Below, piece after piece: positions 49,525 through 58,110 of a stretch of DNA of 64,000 nucleotides. The position numbers and the translations under genes are program-made. Under the pieces are notes generated by a model. The model did no database searches, was not told the DNA's origin, and saw only the letters and a list, made by a program, of their open reading frames with translations. Origin of the DNA: Thermoleophilia bacterium (GTDB taxonomy: Bacteria > Actinomycetota > Thermoleophilia > Miltoncostaeales > Miltoncostaeaceae). Positions within the stretch are counted from its first letter, which is position 1. Every line of letters begins with the position of its first letter. The stretch spans positions 1 through 64,000 of the forward strand of contig JADGPG010000082.1 of assembly GCA_017882545.1 (NCBI GenBank). Direction: 5' to 3'.

Positions 49525-50338
49525 GCTGATCCGGCTGGCGGCCGACGTCCCGGCCGAACGGGCCGAGATGGCGATCGCGGCCGCGTGCGTGGTGCTCGGC
49601 GAGGGCTGCCGCGAGGCGACCGGTGCCGCTGGCCGGGTGCGTCTCGAGTTCTGGGTCGCGCCGGCGCGGGCCGATCGGGCCGCCGAGCGGCTCGCCGCCG
49701 TGCTCGCGCCCCTGGGTGGGACGGGGGTGACCCGCACCGCCGAAGATCCGGGCTGGCAGACGGCGATGCGTGAGTTCCATCAGCCGGTCGAGATTGATGG
49801 GCGCATCCGGGTCCGTCCTCCGTGGCACCCCGCAGCTGGTGATGCGATCGACGTGGTCATCGATCCCGCGATGGCGTTCGGCACCGGGCAGCACGACACC
49901 ACCCGTGGGTGCTTGGAGCTGCTGGCCGGGCTCGCACCGGGTCGGCTGATCGACATCGGCTGCGGCTCGGGGGTTCTCGCCATCGCGGCCGCCAAGATCG
50001 GCCACTGCCCGGTGTGGGCGTGGGATCTGGACCCCGTGGCCATCGCGGCGACCATCGCCAACGCGTCGGCCAACGGTGTGGCCCTGACGGTCGCGTGCCG
50101 CAACGCGCTCGTCGCACCCCTGCCGGAGGTCGACGTGGTGCTCGCCAATCTCACCGCGAACGTCGTGGAGCCGCTCGCAGAGCGCGTCGTCGGCCTCCCG
50201 CTGCGCGCGGCCATCCTGAGCGGCCTGCGCCCGTTCGAGGTCGACTCCGTATGCGCCCATTGGGCGACGGTCGGGCTCGAGGTGATCGATACGCGCATCG
50301 GCCGCGAGTGGGGCACCGTGCTCCTGGAGCGCCGGTGA
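49484..50338 (+). CDS. prmA: Ribosomal protein L11 methyltransferase
   Basis: SAM-dependent trimethylation of L11; 284 residues. N-terminal substrate-recognition domain (LAADVPAERAEMAIAAACVV), then FGTGQHDTTRGCLELL and the SAM motif LIDIGCGSGVLAIAAAKIG, then VLANLTANVVEPLAERV and ILSGLRPFEVDSV, all PrmA hallmarks. The start is unresolved: ATG 49484 lies 41 bases inside dnaJ with no good ribosome site; GTG 49454 is further in; CTG 49526 would trim most of the leading residues. Confidence 0.93.
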   Translation: MRVSSTGFVTPSAELIRLAADVPAERAEMAIAAACVVLGEGCREATGAAGRVRLEFWVAPARADRAAERLAAVLAPLGGTGVTRTAEDPGWQTAMREFHQPVEIDGRIRVRPPWHPAAGDAIDVVIDPAMAFGTGQHDTTRGCLELLAGLAPGRLIDIGCGSGVLAIAAAKIGHCPVWAWDLDPVAIAATIANASANGVALTVACRNALVAPLPEVDVVLANLTANVVEPLAERVVGLPLRAAILSGLRPFEVDSVCAHWATVGLEVIDTRIGREWGTVLLERR

Positions 50339-51111
50339 GCCATACGTTCCGCTACCGGATTCCCGCTGCGCCCACCGCCGGCGCGCGGATCACACTGCCG
50401 CCCGCGGACGCCCGCCACCTGGTCCGCGTTGTGCGGCGCGCGGTTGGGGATGTCGTCGAGGTGATCGCGCCCTCGGGCGAGGTGTGGCCGGCCGTCGTGC
50501 TCGCCGCCGGACCGGAGGCGATCGTAGAGGTCGGGGACGCGCCGGTGCGCGGTCCGGACCCCGCCTCGGTGACGATTTTCGTCGGGCTGTGCGAGTGGGG
50601 CCGTCTTGATGTCATCGTCGAGAAGTGCACCGAGATGGGGGTTCCGCGCGTGGTGATCTACGCCGGCGCGCGTTCCCGACGCGTACCGGATACCGACGGC
50701 TGGCAGCGGCGCCGCGAACGCCTGGTGCGCGTCGCGGTGGCCGCGACGCGCCAGTCCGGGCAGGGGACCGTGCCGGTCATCGAGGGGATCTGGACGTTCC
50801 CCGACGTGGTGGCGGAGCTTTCCGGCGGAGAGTGGTTCGTGCTCGACCCGCAGGGTCAGGTTCCGTTCGGCCGAGCCCTCGCGGGGGCTCGTGCGGTGGA
50901 ACGCTTAGCGGTCGTCGTTGGCCCCGATACGGGCCTTAATGACACCGAGCGCGCGGTTGCGCGCGACGCCGGCGCGACGGTTTGCCACCTTGGGCGGGCG
51001 ACGTTGCGGGCGGAGACGGCGGTGATCGTGGCCGCCGGCATCGCGCTGGAGGCGACCGGATACCTTGACCAGGGGCCGCGTGGCGGGGCCGACGATCGGG
51101 AGGACGATTGA
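50335..51111 (+). CDS. rsmE: 16S rRNA (uracil-1498-N3) methyltransferase
   Basis: SPOUT-fold methyltransferase, 258 residues. N-terminal PUA-like domain with ADARHLVRVVRRAVGD, then VEKCTEMGVPRVVIY and RVAVAATRQSGQGTVPVIEG. The SAM knot motif, usually GPEGG, is GPDTGLNDTE here, and the closing LGRATLRAETAVIVA matches the family LGxxILRxETA. GTG 50335 overlaps the prmA stop by four bases. Confidence 0.94.
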   Translation: MSHTFRYRIPAAPTAGARITLPPADARHLVRVVRRAVGDVVEVIAPSGEVWPAVVLAAGPEAIVEVGDAPVRGPDPASVTIFVGLCEWGRLDVIVEKCTEMGVPRVVIYAGARSRRVPDTDGWQRRRERLVRVAVAATRQSGQGTVPVIEGIWTFPDVVAELSGGEWFVLDPQGQVPFGRALAGARAVERLAVVVGPDTGLNDTERAVARDAGATVCHLGRATLRAETAVIVAAGIALEATGYLDQGPRGGADDREDD

Positions 51112-51452
51112 TGACGGAGTGCATCTTCTGCGGCATCGCGGCGGGGGAGATCCCGGCGCAGATCGTGGCCGACGACCCGGAGTTCCTCGCGTTCCGCGAC
51201 ATCGCCCCGAAAGCGCCCGTCCACATCGTGGTGATTCCCCGTCGGCACGTGGCGTCGCTGGCGGCAGCGGCGGACCTCCCCGAGGCCGTGCGGGCCCGCA
51301 TGCCGGTGTTCCTGGCGGAGGTCGCCGAGCTCGAGGGCCTCGGTCCGACGGGCTACCGCGTCGTCACCAATCACGGTCCCGACAGCCGACAGTCGGTGTT
51401 TCATTTGCATTGGCACGTGCTGGGCGGGACGCTCCTGTCGGACGCGATGTAG
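51111..51452 (+). CDS. HIT-family nucleotide hydrolase (HINT-like)
   Basis: 113 residues. The histidine triad is VFHLHWHVLGG, and the N-terminus CIFCGIAAGEIPAQIV is typical of HINT purine phosphoramidases. ATG 51111 shares one base with the rsmE stop and has AGGA six bases upstream. It lies in the conserved rsmE-HIT-phoH-ybeY series. Confidence 0.96.
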   Translation: MTECIFCGIAAGEIPAQIVADDPEFLAFRDIAPKAPVHIVVIPRRHVASLAAAADLPEAVRARMPVFLAEVAELEGLGPTGYRVVTNHGPDSRQSVFHLHWHVLGGTLLSDAM

Positions 51453-51461
51453 GGGGTTCGG

Positions 51462-52415
51462 GTGTCGCAGCGCACGATCGAAGTCGCTGATCCGGTGGCG
51501 GTCGAGCTTGCCGGCGAGCAGGACCGGGTGCTCAAGGAACTCGAGGAGCGTCTGGAGCTGCGCATTTCGCTGCGCGGGAACCGCATCATGCTCAATGGCG
51601 ATGAGGGCTCGGTCGAGGCCGCGGTGGAGGTCATCGACGGGTTGTCGGGCATGGTCCAGCGCGGCATTCCGGTCGATGCCGGGACTGTCGCGGCACTTGC
51701 GAACGCCGCGGCGGTCAGGGCGCCGGTCGACGGCATGCTCGACGACGTCGTCTGGCGGCACCGGCAGCGCACGATCACGGCTCGGACGCCCGGCCAGAAG
51801 CGCTACGTGGACGCGATCCGCAAGCACACGATCACGTTCGGCATCGGACCGGCCGGCACGGGGAAGACCTACCTGGCCGTGGCACTGGCGGTCGCCGCGC
51901 TGTCGCGGCGCGAGGTCGGCCGAATCATCCTGACGCGTCCGGCGGTCGAGGCGGGCGAACGGCTCGGATTCCTGCCCGGGGATCTTGCGGCGAAGGTCGA
52001 CCCGTATCTGCGGCCGCTGTTCGACGCGCTGCACGACATGCTCGACGCGGAACGTGTCGAGACGCTGGTGGCACGTGGGCAGATCGAGATCGCGCCATTG
52101 GCGTTCATGCGCGGGCGGACGCTTAACGACAGCTTCATCATCCTCGACGAGGCCCAGAACACGACGCCCGAGCAGATGCGGATGTTCCTGACGCGGCTCG
52201 GGTTCGGGTCGACGATGGTGGTCACGGGCGACATCACCCAGGTGGATCTTCCGCGTGACCGCGGTTCCGGACTGATCGGCGTCCGCGGGATCCTCGATGC
52301 CACGCCGGACATCGCGTTCGTGACGTTCGATCGCCATGACGTCGTCCGTCACCGTCTTGTGCAACGGATCGTCGACGCCTACGCCCTTGCCGACGACGCC
52401 CCGGGTCTCGCGTGA
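51462..52415 (+). CDS. phoH: PhoH-family ATPase
   Basis: 317 residues. The P-loop GPAGTGKT is at 129-136, in KHTITFGIGPAGTGKTYLAV. GRIILTRPAVEAGERLGFLP, FIILDEAQNTTPEQMRMFL (Walker B) and VVTGDITQVDLP (sensor) complete the helicase-like ATPase core. An N-terminal KH-like region (RISLRGNRIMLNGDEGSVEA) precedes it. Functionally linked in many genomes to YbeY and RNA metabolism. GTG start; the stop overlaps the GTG of ybeY. Confidence 0.96.
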   Translation: MSQRTIEVADPVAVELAGEQDRVLKELEERLELRISLRGNRIMLNGDEGSVEAAVEVIDGLSGMVQRGIPVDAGTVAALANAAAVRAPVDGMLDDVVWRHRQRTITARTPGQKRYVDAIRKHTITFGIGPAGTGKTYLAVALAVAALSRREVGRIILTRPAVEAGERLGFLPGDLAAKVDPYLRPLFDALHDMLDAERVETLVARGQIEIAPLAFMRGRTLNDSFIILDEAQNTTPEQMRMFLTRLGFGSTMVVTGDITQVDLPRDRGSGLIGVRGILDATPDIAFVTFDRHDVVRHRLVQRIVDAYALADDAPGLA

Positions 52416-52819
52416 TCGATATCGCTGTGCAGGCGCCCGACGAGGTCGCGGACCGCCTCGGCGACGTGGTTCGGTACGTCTGCGCCGAACTCGGCATCGA
52501 TCGGGCAAGCGTCGGCCTGATGGTCGTGGGGCCCGAACAGATGGCCGCCATCAACGGGACCCATCGTGCCAAGCCGGAGGCGACCGACGTGCTCTCGTTT
52601 CCCGTTGACGGCCCCGACGTCCTCGGCGGATGGCCGGACGACGGTCCGGAGCCGGAACTGGGCGACATCGTCATTTGCCCCGAGGCGGCATCGGATCCCC
52701 TTGAGACGCTGACGGTCCACGGGATGCTGCACCTCGTGGGGTACGACCATGAGGTCGATTCCGGCGAGATGCTCGCCCTCCAAGACGACCTCGTCGAGCG
52801 CTACCCCGGGGGTCGTTGA
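52412..52819 (+). CDS. ybeY: Endoribonuclease YbeY (rRNA maturation factor)
   Basis: 135 residues. The zinc site is His103-x3-His107-x5-His113 in TVHGMLHLVGYDHEVDSGEM. The upstream LNxxHR-like INGTHRAKPEATDVLSFPV and LGDIVICPE are diagnostic. Overlaps phoH before it and the dgkA fusion after it by four bases each. Confidence 0.97.
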   Translation: MIDIAVQAPDEVADRLGDVVRYVCAELGIDRASVGLMVVGPEQMAAINGTHRAKPEATDVLSFPVDGPDVLGGWPDDGPEPELGDIVICPEAASDPLETLTVHGMLHLVGYDHEVDSGEMLALQDDLVERYPGGR

Positions 52820-53577
52820 TCGTGAGCCCGCCACCCGAGCCGTCCGGATCCGACGGGAGCGGGCTGCCGCCCCAAGGGTCACTGCGCTGGTCGTTTACGT
52901 GGGCCTTCAACGGCATCGTGTATGTCGTCCGCACGCAGCGGAACATGCAGTTGCACATTGCGGCGACCGTCGTCGTCCTCGTGGCGGGGCTCGTCCTTGA
53001 CTTGTCCCGGCTCGAGTTCGTGGCGGTGATCGCCGCGGTGAGCCTGGTGCTCATTGCGGAGATGTTCAACACCGCGCTCGAGGCCGCCGTCGACGCGATC
53101 GTCACCGATTATCACCCGTTGATCAGGGTCGCCAAGGATGTGGCGGCCGGTGCCGTATTGATCGCCGCGGTCAACGCCGTGGCGACCGCGTACCTGGTCT
53201 TCTATCCGCACATCGCCGACCCGCATCACGAGCTCAACAACACCCTCCACGGCACGCCGGTGCTGCTTGCCGCCTGCGCGCTGCTGCTGACGACGGTGAT
53301 CGTGCTCGTGATCAAGGCCGCAACGGGCCACGCGGCGCTGTTGCGTGGCGGGCTGCCCTCGGGGCATGCCGCCGCCGCCTTCGCCGGTTGGACCGCGATC
53401 ACGATCGTCGCCGATCCGTACGCCCATTCCGGGCTGGTGTCGATGCTCGCCTTCCTGATGGCCCTGCTGGTGGCCCAGTCCCGCGTGGAGGCAGGCATCC
53501 ATTCGGCGCTCGAGGTCATCGCGGGGGCGGTCATTGGGACCTGCGTCACCGTGATCATCTTCCAGATCTGGGGCTAA
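52816..53577 (+). CDS. Diacylglycerol/undecaprenol kinase fused to a PAP2 phosphatase-like domain
   Basis: 253 residues, two membrane domains. Residues about 20-125 are a DgkA-type kinase (SFTWAFNGIVYVVRTQRNMQ; IAEMFNTALEAAVDAIV, the active-site helix; VAKDVAAGAVLIAA). Residues about 145-250 are a PAP2 domain with LPSGHAAAAFAG (motif 2) and AQSRVEAGIHSALEVIAGA (motif 3, Ser-Arg...His). Motif 1 (KxxxxxxRP) is degenerate. The fusion joins lipid phosphorylation with dephosphorylation in the undecaprenyl-phosphate cycle. Start TTG 52816 (overlap with ybeY) or GTG 52822. Confidence 0.92.
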   Translation: MIVSPPPEPSGSDGSGLPPQGSLRWSFTWAFNGIVYVVRTQRNMQLHIAATVVVLVAGLVLDLSRLEFVAVIAAVSLVLIAEMFNTALEAAVDAIVTDYHPLIRVAKDVAAGAVLIAAVNAVATAYLVFYPHIADPHHELNNTLHGTPVLLAACALLLTTVIVLVIKAATGHAALLRGGLPSGHAAAAFAGWTAITIVADPYAHSGLVSMLAFLMALLVAQSRVEAGIHSALEVIAGAVIGTCVTVIIFQIWG

Positions 53578-53591
53578 CCCGCGCCGATCGC

Positions 53592-53597
53592 TAGCCT
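53592..53597 (+). promoter_or_regulatory. Candidate -10 box (TAGCCT) for era
   Basis: GCTAGCCTGCGG, in the gap after the dgkA/PAP2 gene; predicted start near 53604, about 80 bases before GTG 53684. Confidence 0.35.
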
Positions 53598-53683
53598 GCG
53601 GGGGCGTCCGCCGTCCGGCGGGCATGGCCCGCTGCGACGCGGCGTGCGCCGCACGCGCCCCACGAGACCTCGGAGACCCCCGC

Positions 53684-54577
53684 GTGGACAAGCAGGACTC
53701 ATACCGCTCCGGACTGATTGCGCTTGCCGGGCGGCCGAACGTCGGCAAGTCCACGTTGGCGAATGCGCTTGCCGGCGCACACGTCGCGGCCGTGTCACCC
53801 CGGCCCCAGACCACCCGCCGTCGGATCTCGGCGGTCGTGCATGGTGACGGCTGGCAGGCGGTGCTCCAGGACATTCCCGGCTACCAGACACCGCGAGACG
53901 CCCTGACCGGGCGGATGCAGCACACGGTCGACCAGACGCTCGCCGATTGCGACGCGGTGATCTTCGTGGTCAACGCGGCCGAGGCGATCGGCGGCGGCGA
54001 CCGGTTTATCGCCGAGCGCGTACGTGCCGTCCAGCGCCCAACGATCGTGGTCGTCAACAAGACCGATGCCGTCGCACCGGCGGCGATCGCCCGCGCGATT
54101 ACGGGTGTCGCGGACCTGATACCGGACTTCGTGGCCGTCCATCCGGTGAGCGCGTTGACCGAAGACGGGCTGGCGGCGCTGCGTGCGGAGCTTGCCGGGC
54201 TGCTGCCCGAGGGCCCCGCCTACTTCCCGCCCGACCAGTCGACCGATCAGACCCGCGACGAACGCGCCGCGGAACTGATCCGAGAGGCCGCCCTCGAGCG
54301 GCTGCGCGACGAGGTGCCGCATGCGCTCGCCGTGTCGATCGAGGAACTTGGCGCCGATCGCGGTCGGATCCACGTCGAGGCGGCGTTGCTGGTCGACCAC
54401 GAATCGCAGAAGGGGATCGTGATCGGCAAGGGCGGACAGATGATTCGGGACATCGGCACCGCTGCCCGTGCGACGCTGAGCGAGGCGTGGGGCGCACCGG
54501 TTCACCTGGATCTGACGGTGAAGGTCCGCCGCGGCTGGCGCCAAGACGACTCGATGCTCAACCGACTCGGCTTCTAG
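53684..54577 (+). CDS. era: GTPase Era
   Basis: Binds the 3' end of 16S rRNA during 30S assembly; 297 residues from GTG 53684. G1 GRPNVGKSTLANALAG, G2 SPRPQTTRRRI, G3 DIPG, G4 NKTD in VVVNKTDAVAP, and the C-terminal KH domain with GIVIGKGGQMIRDIG. GGAG lies eight bases before the GTG; an in-frame ATG 53624 gives an N-terminus rich in Arg/Ala unlike Era. Unlike obgE in this window, all G motifs are intact. Confidence 0.96.
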   Translation: MDKQDSYRSGLIALAGRPNVGKSTLANALAGAHVAAVSPRPQTTRRRISAVVHGDGWQAVLQDIPGYQTPRDALTGRMQHTVDQTLADCDAVIFVVNAAEAIGGGDRFIAERVRAVQRPTIVVVNKTDAVAPAAIARAITGVADLIPDFVAVHPVSALTEDGLAALRAELAGLLPEGPAYFPPDQSTDQTRDERAAELIREAALERLRDEVPHALAVSIEELGADRGRIHVEAALLVDHESQKGIVIGKGGQMIRDIGTAARATLSEAWGAPVHLDLTVKVRRGWRQDDSMLNRLGF

Positions 54578-54620
54578 GCCCCCCGGAGTGGCCGTTCCCG
54601 GCGGGCCGGGCCGGTCCGGA

Positions 54621-54626
54621 TATACT
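54621..54626 (+). promoter_or_regulatory. -10 box (TATACT) for the deoC-his-trp operon
   Basis: GGATATACTCGCC, nearly identical to the leuS box. Predicted start near 54633, two bases before a six-codon reading frame at 54635. Confidence 0.6.
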
Positions 54627-54634
54627 CGCCACCC

Positions 54635-54655
54635 ATGGGCTTCGAGCGCCGGTAA
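54635..54655 (+). CDS. Possible six-codon leader peptide (MGFERR) coupled to deoC
   Basis: ATG-GGC-TTC-GAG-CGC-CGG-TAA begins two bases after the predicted transcription start, and its TAA overlaps the deoC ATG (TAATG). No Shine-Dalgarno site is available for deoC itself, so reinitiation from this leader would explain its translation. It contains no Trp or His codons, so classical attenuation is not suggested. Confidence 0.4.
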   Translation: MGFERR

Positions 54656-55350
54656 TGCGTACTGCGGACCTCTCCAAGACGCTGGATCAGACGGTCCTTG
54701 CGCCCGATGTCACCCCCGGCGAGATCGCCCGGGCGTGCGGTCGCGCGCGCGCCGTTCACCTCGCGTCGGTCCAGACCGCTCCGCGATACACCGCGATGGT
54801 CGCCCGACGCCTGGGCGGCAGCGATGTGCGCACCTGCGCGGTGATTCCACAGTCGGGTGATCACACACGCACGATCGCCCTCGGCGAGCGAGCCGTCTGC
54901 CACGGCGCCGACGAGATCGAAGTGGCGATGAATCTGGCGGCCCTGCGCCGCGGGGACTTCGTGCTGGCGCGTGACGAGCTGGCACGGTTCGTGCGGGCGG
55001 TCCGAATGCGTGCGGCCAATGACGCACGCGGGACCGTGATCGTCAAAGCCATCGTGGATGCCCCGCTGCTCGACGACGCACACATCCGCATGGCGTGCAA
55101 GATTGTGGCCGACGCCGGGGCGGATTTCGCCGTGACGTCCCGGGGCGCCGGGACGCCAATCGCGATCGCAGATGTCGAGCTCATGCGCGAGTCGCTCCCC
55201 GAGGCGATCGGGGTGGCCGCCTCGGGGAGCATCGACAGTGTCATGCAGGTCAACCAGATGATCTCCGCGGGCGCCGCCCGAGTCGGCACCGCCCATGCGG
55301 TCGACGTCCTCGAGCGGGTCCGGGCCACCACCACCAAGTCGAGCGAATGA
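54655..55350 (+). CDS. deoC: Deoxyribose-phosphate aldolase-like protein with altered active site
   Basis: 231 residues with the DeoC TIM-barrel layout ([69 protein letters not shown]). The Schiff-base lysine has a counterpart, Lys131 ([12 protein letters not shown]). The second catalytic lysine, in the usual KTSTGF, is Val160 (AVTSRGAG). The Asp of EIDMV is Glu89, and the Lys of GVKASGG is Ala (GVAASGS). Classical aldolase activity is therefore doubtful. First full gene of the his/trp operon; its stop overlaps hisIE. Confidence 0.85.
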   Translation: MRTADLSKTLDQTVLAPDVTPGEIARACGRARAVHLASVQTAPRYTAMVARRLGGSDVRTCAVIPQSGDHTRTIALGERAVCHGADEIEVAMNLAALRRGDFVLARDELARFVRAVRMRAANDARGTVIVKAIVDAPLLDDAHIRMACKIVADAGADFAVTSRGAGTPIAIADVELMRESLPEAIGVAASGSIDSVMQVNQMISAGAARVGTAHAVDVLERVRATTTKSSE

Positions 55351-56006
55351 ACCCTTCAGAATCTTCCGCAGCCATCTCCGTTGACGACGTCGCCTTCGAC
55401 GCCCAAGGGCTGGTCCCGGCCGTGATCCAGGACGCGGCATCCGGCCGGGTCCTGACCGTCGCATTCATGAACCGCGACGCTCTCGCGCGCACCCTGTCCG
55501 AGGGCCAGACCTGGCTCTGGAGCCGTTCGCGCGGAGAGCTCTGGCACAAGGGTGCCACGAGCGGGAACACCCAGCGGGTGCGTGGCATCATCGCCGACTG
55601 TGACGCGGATGCGCTGCTCGTGCTGGTGGATCCGGACGGTCCCGCGTGCCACACGGGTGCCCGGACGTGCTTCTTCACGCGTCTGGCGGGCGCCCAAGCG
55701 GAGCCGTTTGCGGCACTTGCGGATCTGTCGGCGACCGTGGCCGCCCGCGCCGCCGACGCGGATCCCGAGCACTCCTACACCGCAAGCCTGCTGGCTCGTG
55801 GCATTGACACCGTCTGCAAGAAGGTCGGGGAGGAGGCCACGGAGGTGGTGTTGGCCGCCAAGGGCAATGAGCGCGGCCAGGTGATCTATGAGAGCGCGGA
55901 CCTGCTGTACCACCTCACGGTCCTGTGGCAGGCCGCCGGCGTGACACCGGACGAGGTCGCCGCCGAGCTCGCCCGGCGTCAGACGCCGGTCACACCGGCG
56001 TCATGA
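55347..56006 (+). CDS. hisI: Bifunctional phosphoribosyl-AMP cyclohydrolase / phosphoribosyl-ATP pyrophosphohydrolase
   Basis: Fused HisI-HisE, catalysing histidine steps 2 and 3; 219 residues. HisI part to about 125: [60 protein letters not shown] and ARTCFF (zinc cysteines). HisE part from about 145: [43 protein letters not shown]. Most Actinobacteria keep these as separate genes. ATG overlaps the deoC stop; the stop overlaps trpE. Confidence 0.95.
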   Translation: MNPSESSAAISVDDVAFDAQGLVPAVIQDAASGRVLTVAFMNRDALARTLSEGQTWLWSRSRGELWHKGATSGNTQRVRGIIADCDADALLVLVDPDGPACHTGARTCFFTRLAGAQAEPFAALADLSATVAARAADADPEHSYTASLLARGIDTVCKKVGEEATEVVLAAKGNERGQVIYESADLLYHLTVLWQAAGVTPDEVAAELARRQTPVTPAS

Positions 56007-57532
56007 CCGATCTGCAGATGCGGGTGCTGCCGCCGGCGTCGGAGCTGTCGGTCACGCCGAGCCTGGACGATGTCCGCGAACTGTCGGGGCACGGTGGCCA
56101 GGTCGCGGTCACCCATACCTGGATCGCCGACTGCGAGACACCGGTCGCAGCATTCCTGAAACTTCGTGACGGGGGCCCCGCGTTTCTCCTGGAATCTGCC
56201 GAACACGGCCGTCAGGGGCGCTACTCGATGATCGGTGTGCGTCCGCAAGCCATCCTGCGCGGCCACGGCTCTCGTCTCGTCCACACGGCGGCCGACGGGA
56301 CGGTGACCGCCCTCGAGTCCACCGATCCGTTCGCTGCCGTTCAAGACGTCGTCGAGGCGGTCGGCATGCTGCCGGCCGCCGGTCCGGCATCGCCGTTCGC
56401 GGGCGGTGCGGTCGGATACTTCTCTTACGACCTCGTCCGTCAGGTGGAGCAGATCGGCGCGGTGCCGGAGGACGACCTCGGCCTGCCCGAGCTGATGGTG
56501 ATGATCACCGGACCGGTCGTGGTGTTCGACCATCTCCAGCACACCCTGTCGGTGAGCGTGCCCTGTGCGCTTTCGCCCTCGAGCGACCCCGAGCCGGCCT
56601 ACCGCACATCACTGGCCACGATTGCGGAACTCAAGGCGGCCCTCACCGGGCCGCTGCCGGCGCCGTCGCGGGGCCCCGTGGCCCCGCATCTGGGCGAGGT
56701 CGTGAGCAACACGACTCCCGAGGCATTTCACGCCGCCGTCGAGCGCTGCCGCGAGTACATCTACGCGGGGGATGCGTTCCAGGTCGTGCCGTCCCAGCGG
56801 TTTTCGGCGGAGGTGGATCTCGACCCCTTCGCGATCTACCGCGGCCTGCGGGCGGTCAACCCGTCGCCATACATGTTCTTCCTGGAATTCGATGGGTACG
56901 CGCTGGTCGGATCCTCTCCGGAGACGTTGGTCAAGGTCGAGGGACGGACGGTTCAGACCCGCCCGATCGCCGGTACACGGCCCCGGGGCGCAACCGACGA
57001 GCAGGATCGCCAGTTCGCCGAGGACCTGCTTGAGGATCCCAAGGAGCGTGCGGAGCACGTGATGCTCGTCGACTTGGGGCGCAACGACATCGGGCGCGTC
57101 AGCCAGGTCGGCAGCGTGCGGGTCGAAGAGCTCATGGGCGTGCATCGCTACAGCCACGTCATGCACATCGAAAGCAGTGTCGTTGGCGAACTGGCGATCG
57201 GCCGGCGGGCGTGCGACGCCCTGCGAGCGACGTTCCCGGCGGGCACCCTGTCGGGGGCACCCAAGGTCCGCGCGATGCAGATCATCGATGAGCTTGAGAC
57301 GACCAAGCGCGGGCCGTACGGTGGCGCGGTGGGATACCTGAGCTACACAGGCGATCTCGACACGGCGATCACGATCCGCACGATCGTCTGCGCCAAGGGT
57401 CGCGTGCACGTCCAGGCCGGGGCCGGAATCGTGGCTGATTCCGTGGCCGAGCTTGAGTTTCAGGAGACCCAGAACAAGGCTGCGGCGCTGTTTCGCGCGA
57501 TCGAAATCGCGGCAACCCAGCAGGGGTGGTGA
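56003..57532 (+). CDS. trpE: Anthranilate synthase component I
   Basis: Converts chorismate to anthranilate with ammonia from TrpG; 509 residues. The feedback-inhibition element near the N-terminus is [17 protein letters not shown]. The chorismate-binding domain includes [66 protein letters not shown] and [21 protein letters not shown] 56003 overlaps the hisIE stop by four bases. Confidence 0.98.
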   Translation: MTDLQMRVLPPASELSVTPSLDDVRELSGHGGQVAVTHTWIADCETPVAAFLKLRDGGPAFLLESAEHGRQGRYSMIGVRPQAILRGHGSRLVHTAADGTVTALESTDPFAAVQDVVEAVGMLPAAGPASPFAGGAVGYFSYDLVRQVEQIGAVPEDDLGLPELMVMITGPVVVFDHLQHTLSVSVPCALSPSSDPEPAYRTSLATIAELKAALTGPLPAPSRGPVAPHLGEVVSNTTPEAFHAAVERCREYIYAGDAFQVVPSQRFSAEVDLDPFAIYRGLRAVNPSPYMFFLEFDGYALVGSSPETLVKVEGRTVQTRPIAGTRPRGATDEQDRQFAEDLLEDPKERAEHVMLVDLGRNDIGRVSQVGSVRVEELMGVHRYSHVMHIESSVVGELAIGRRACDALRATFPAGTLSGAPKVRAMQIIDELETTKRGPYGGAVGYLSYTGDLDTAITIRTIVCAKGRVHVQAGAGIVADSVAELEFQETQNKAAALFRAIEIAATQQGW

Positions 57533-58110
57533 CCCGGATGCCCCGCGTCGTGATCATCGACAACTACGACAGTTTCACCTACAACCTCATGCAGTACTTT
57601 GGCGAGCTCGGCGCCGAGGTTGCCGTCCACCGCAACGATGCCATCGATCTGGACGGGATCGCGGCGCTGGGACCGACCCACCTCGTGATTTCGCCGGGCC
57701 CCAAGACCCCGCGCGAAGCCGGGATCTCGGTCGAGGCCATCCGTCATTTCGCCGGGAAGGTGCCGGTGTTCGGCGTGTGTCTGGGGCATCAGGCGATCGG
57801 CGCCGCCTTCGGCGCCGAGGTCATCCGCGGCGCCGAGCCAGTGCACGGGAAGACCAGCCGGGTCCACCACGACGGACGTACCGTGTTCGCGGGGATTGAG
57901 GATCCGATGGTGGCCACCCGCTACCACTCGCTGGTCGTCGCACCGGACCTGGCCCCGGGCCTTGAGTTGACGGCCTGGTGCGACGGCGACGTGGTGATGG
58001 GCGTGCGTCACCGCGACGTGCCGGTCGAGGGCGTCCAGTTCCACCCGGAATCGATCCTGACCGACCGCGGCAAGTTCCTGCTGGGCAATTTCCTCCGCCT
58101 CGAGGCCTAA
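57529..58110 (+). CDS. trpG: Anthranilate synthase component II (glutamine amidotransferase)
   Basis: Class I amidotransferase that supplies ammonia to TrpE; 193 residues. The N-terminus RVVIIDNYDSFTYNLMQYFG and SPGPKTPREAG are typical. Catalytic triad: Cys84 in FGVCLGHQAIG, His172 and Glu174 in QFHPES. GTG 57529 gives the usual four-base overlap with trpE; ATG 57538 is possible. May also serve PabB, as in other bacteria; no pabB is seen here. Confidence 0.97.
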   Translation: MTRMPRVVIIDNYDSFTYNLMQYFGELGAEVAVHRNDAIDLDGIAALGPTHLVISPGPKTPREAGISVEAIRHFAGKVPVFGVCLGHQAIGAAFGAEVIRGAEPVHGKTSRVHHDGRTVFAGIEDPMVATRYHSLVVAPDLAPGLELTAWCDGDVVMGVRHRDVPVEGVQFHPESILTDRGKFLLGNFLRLEA

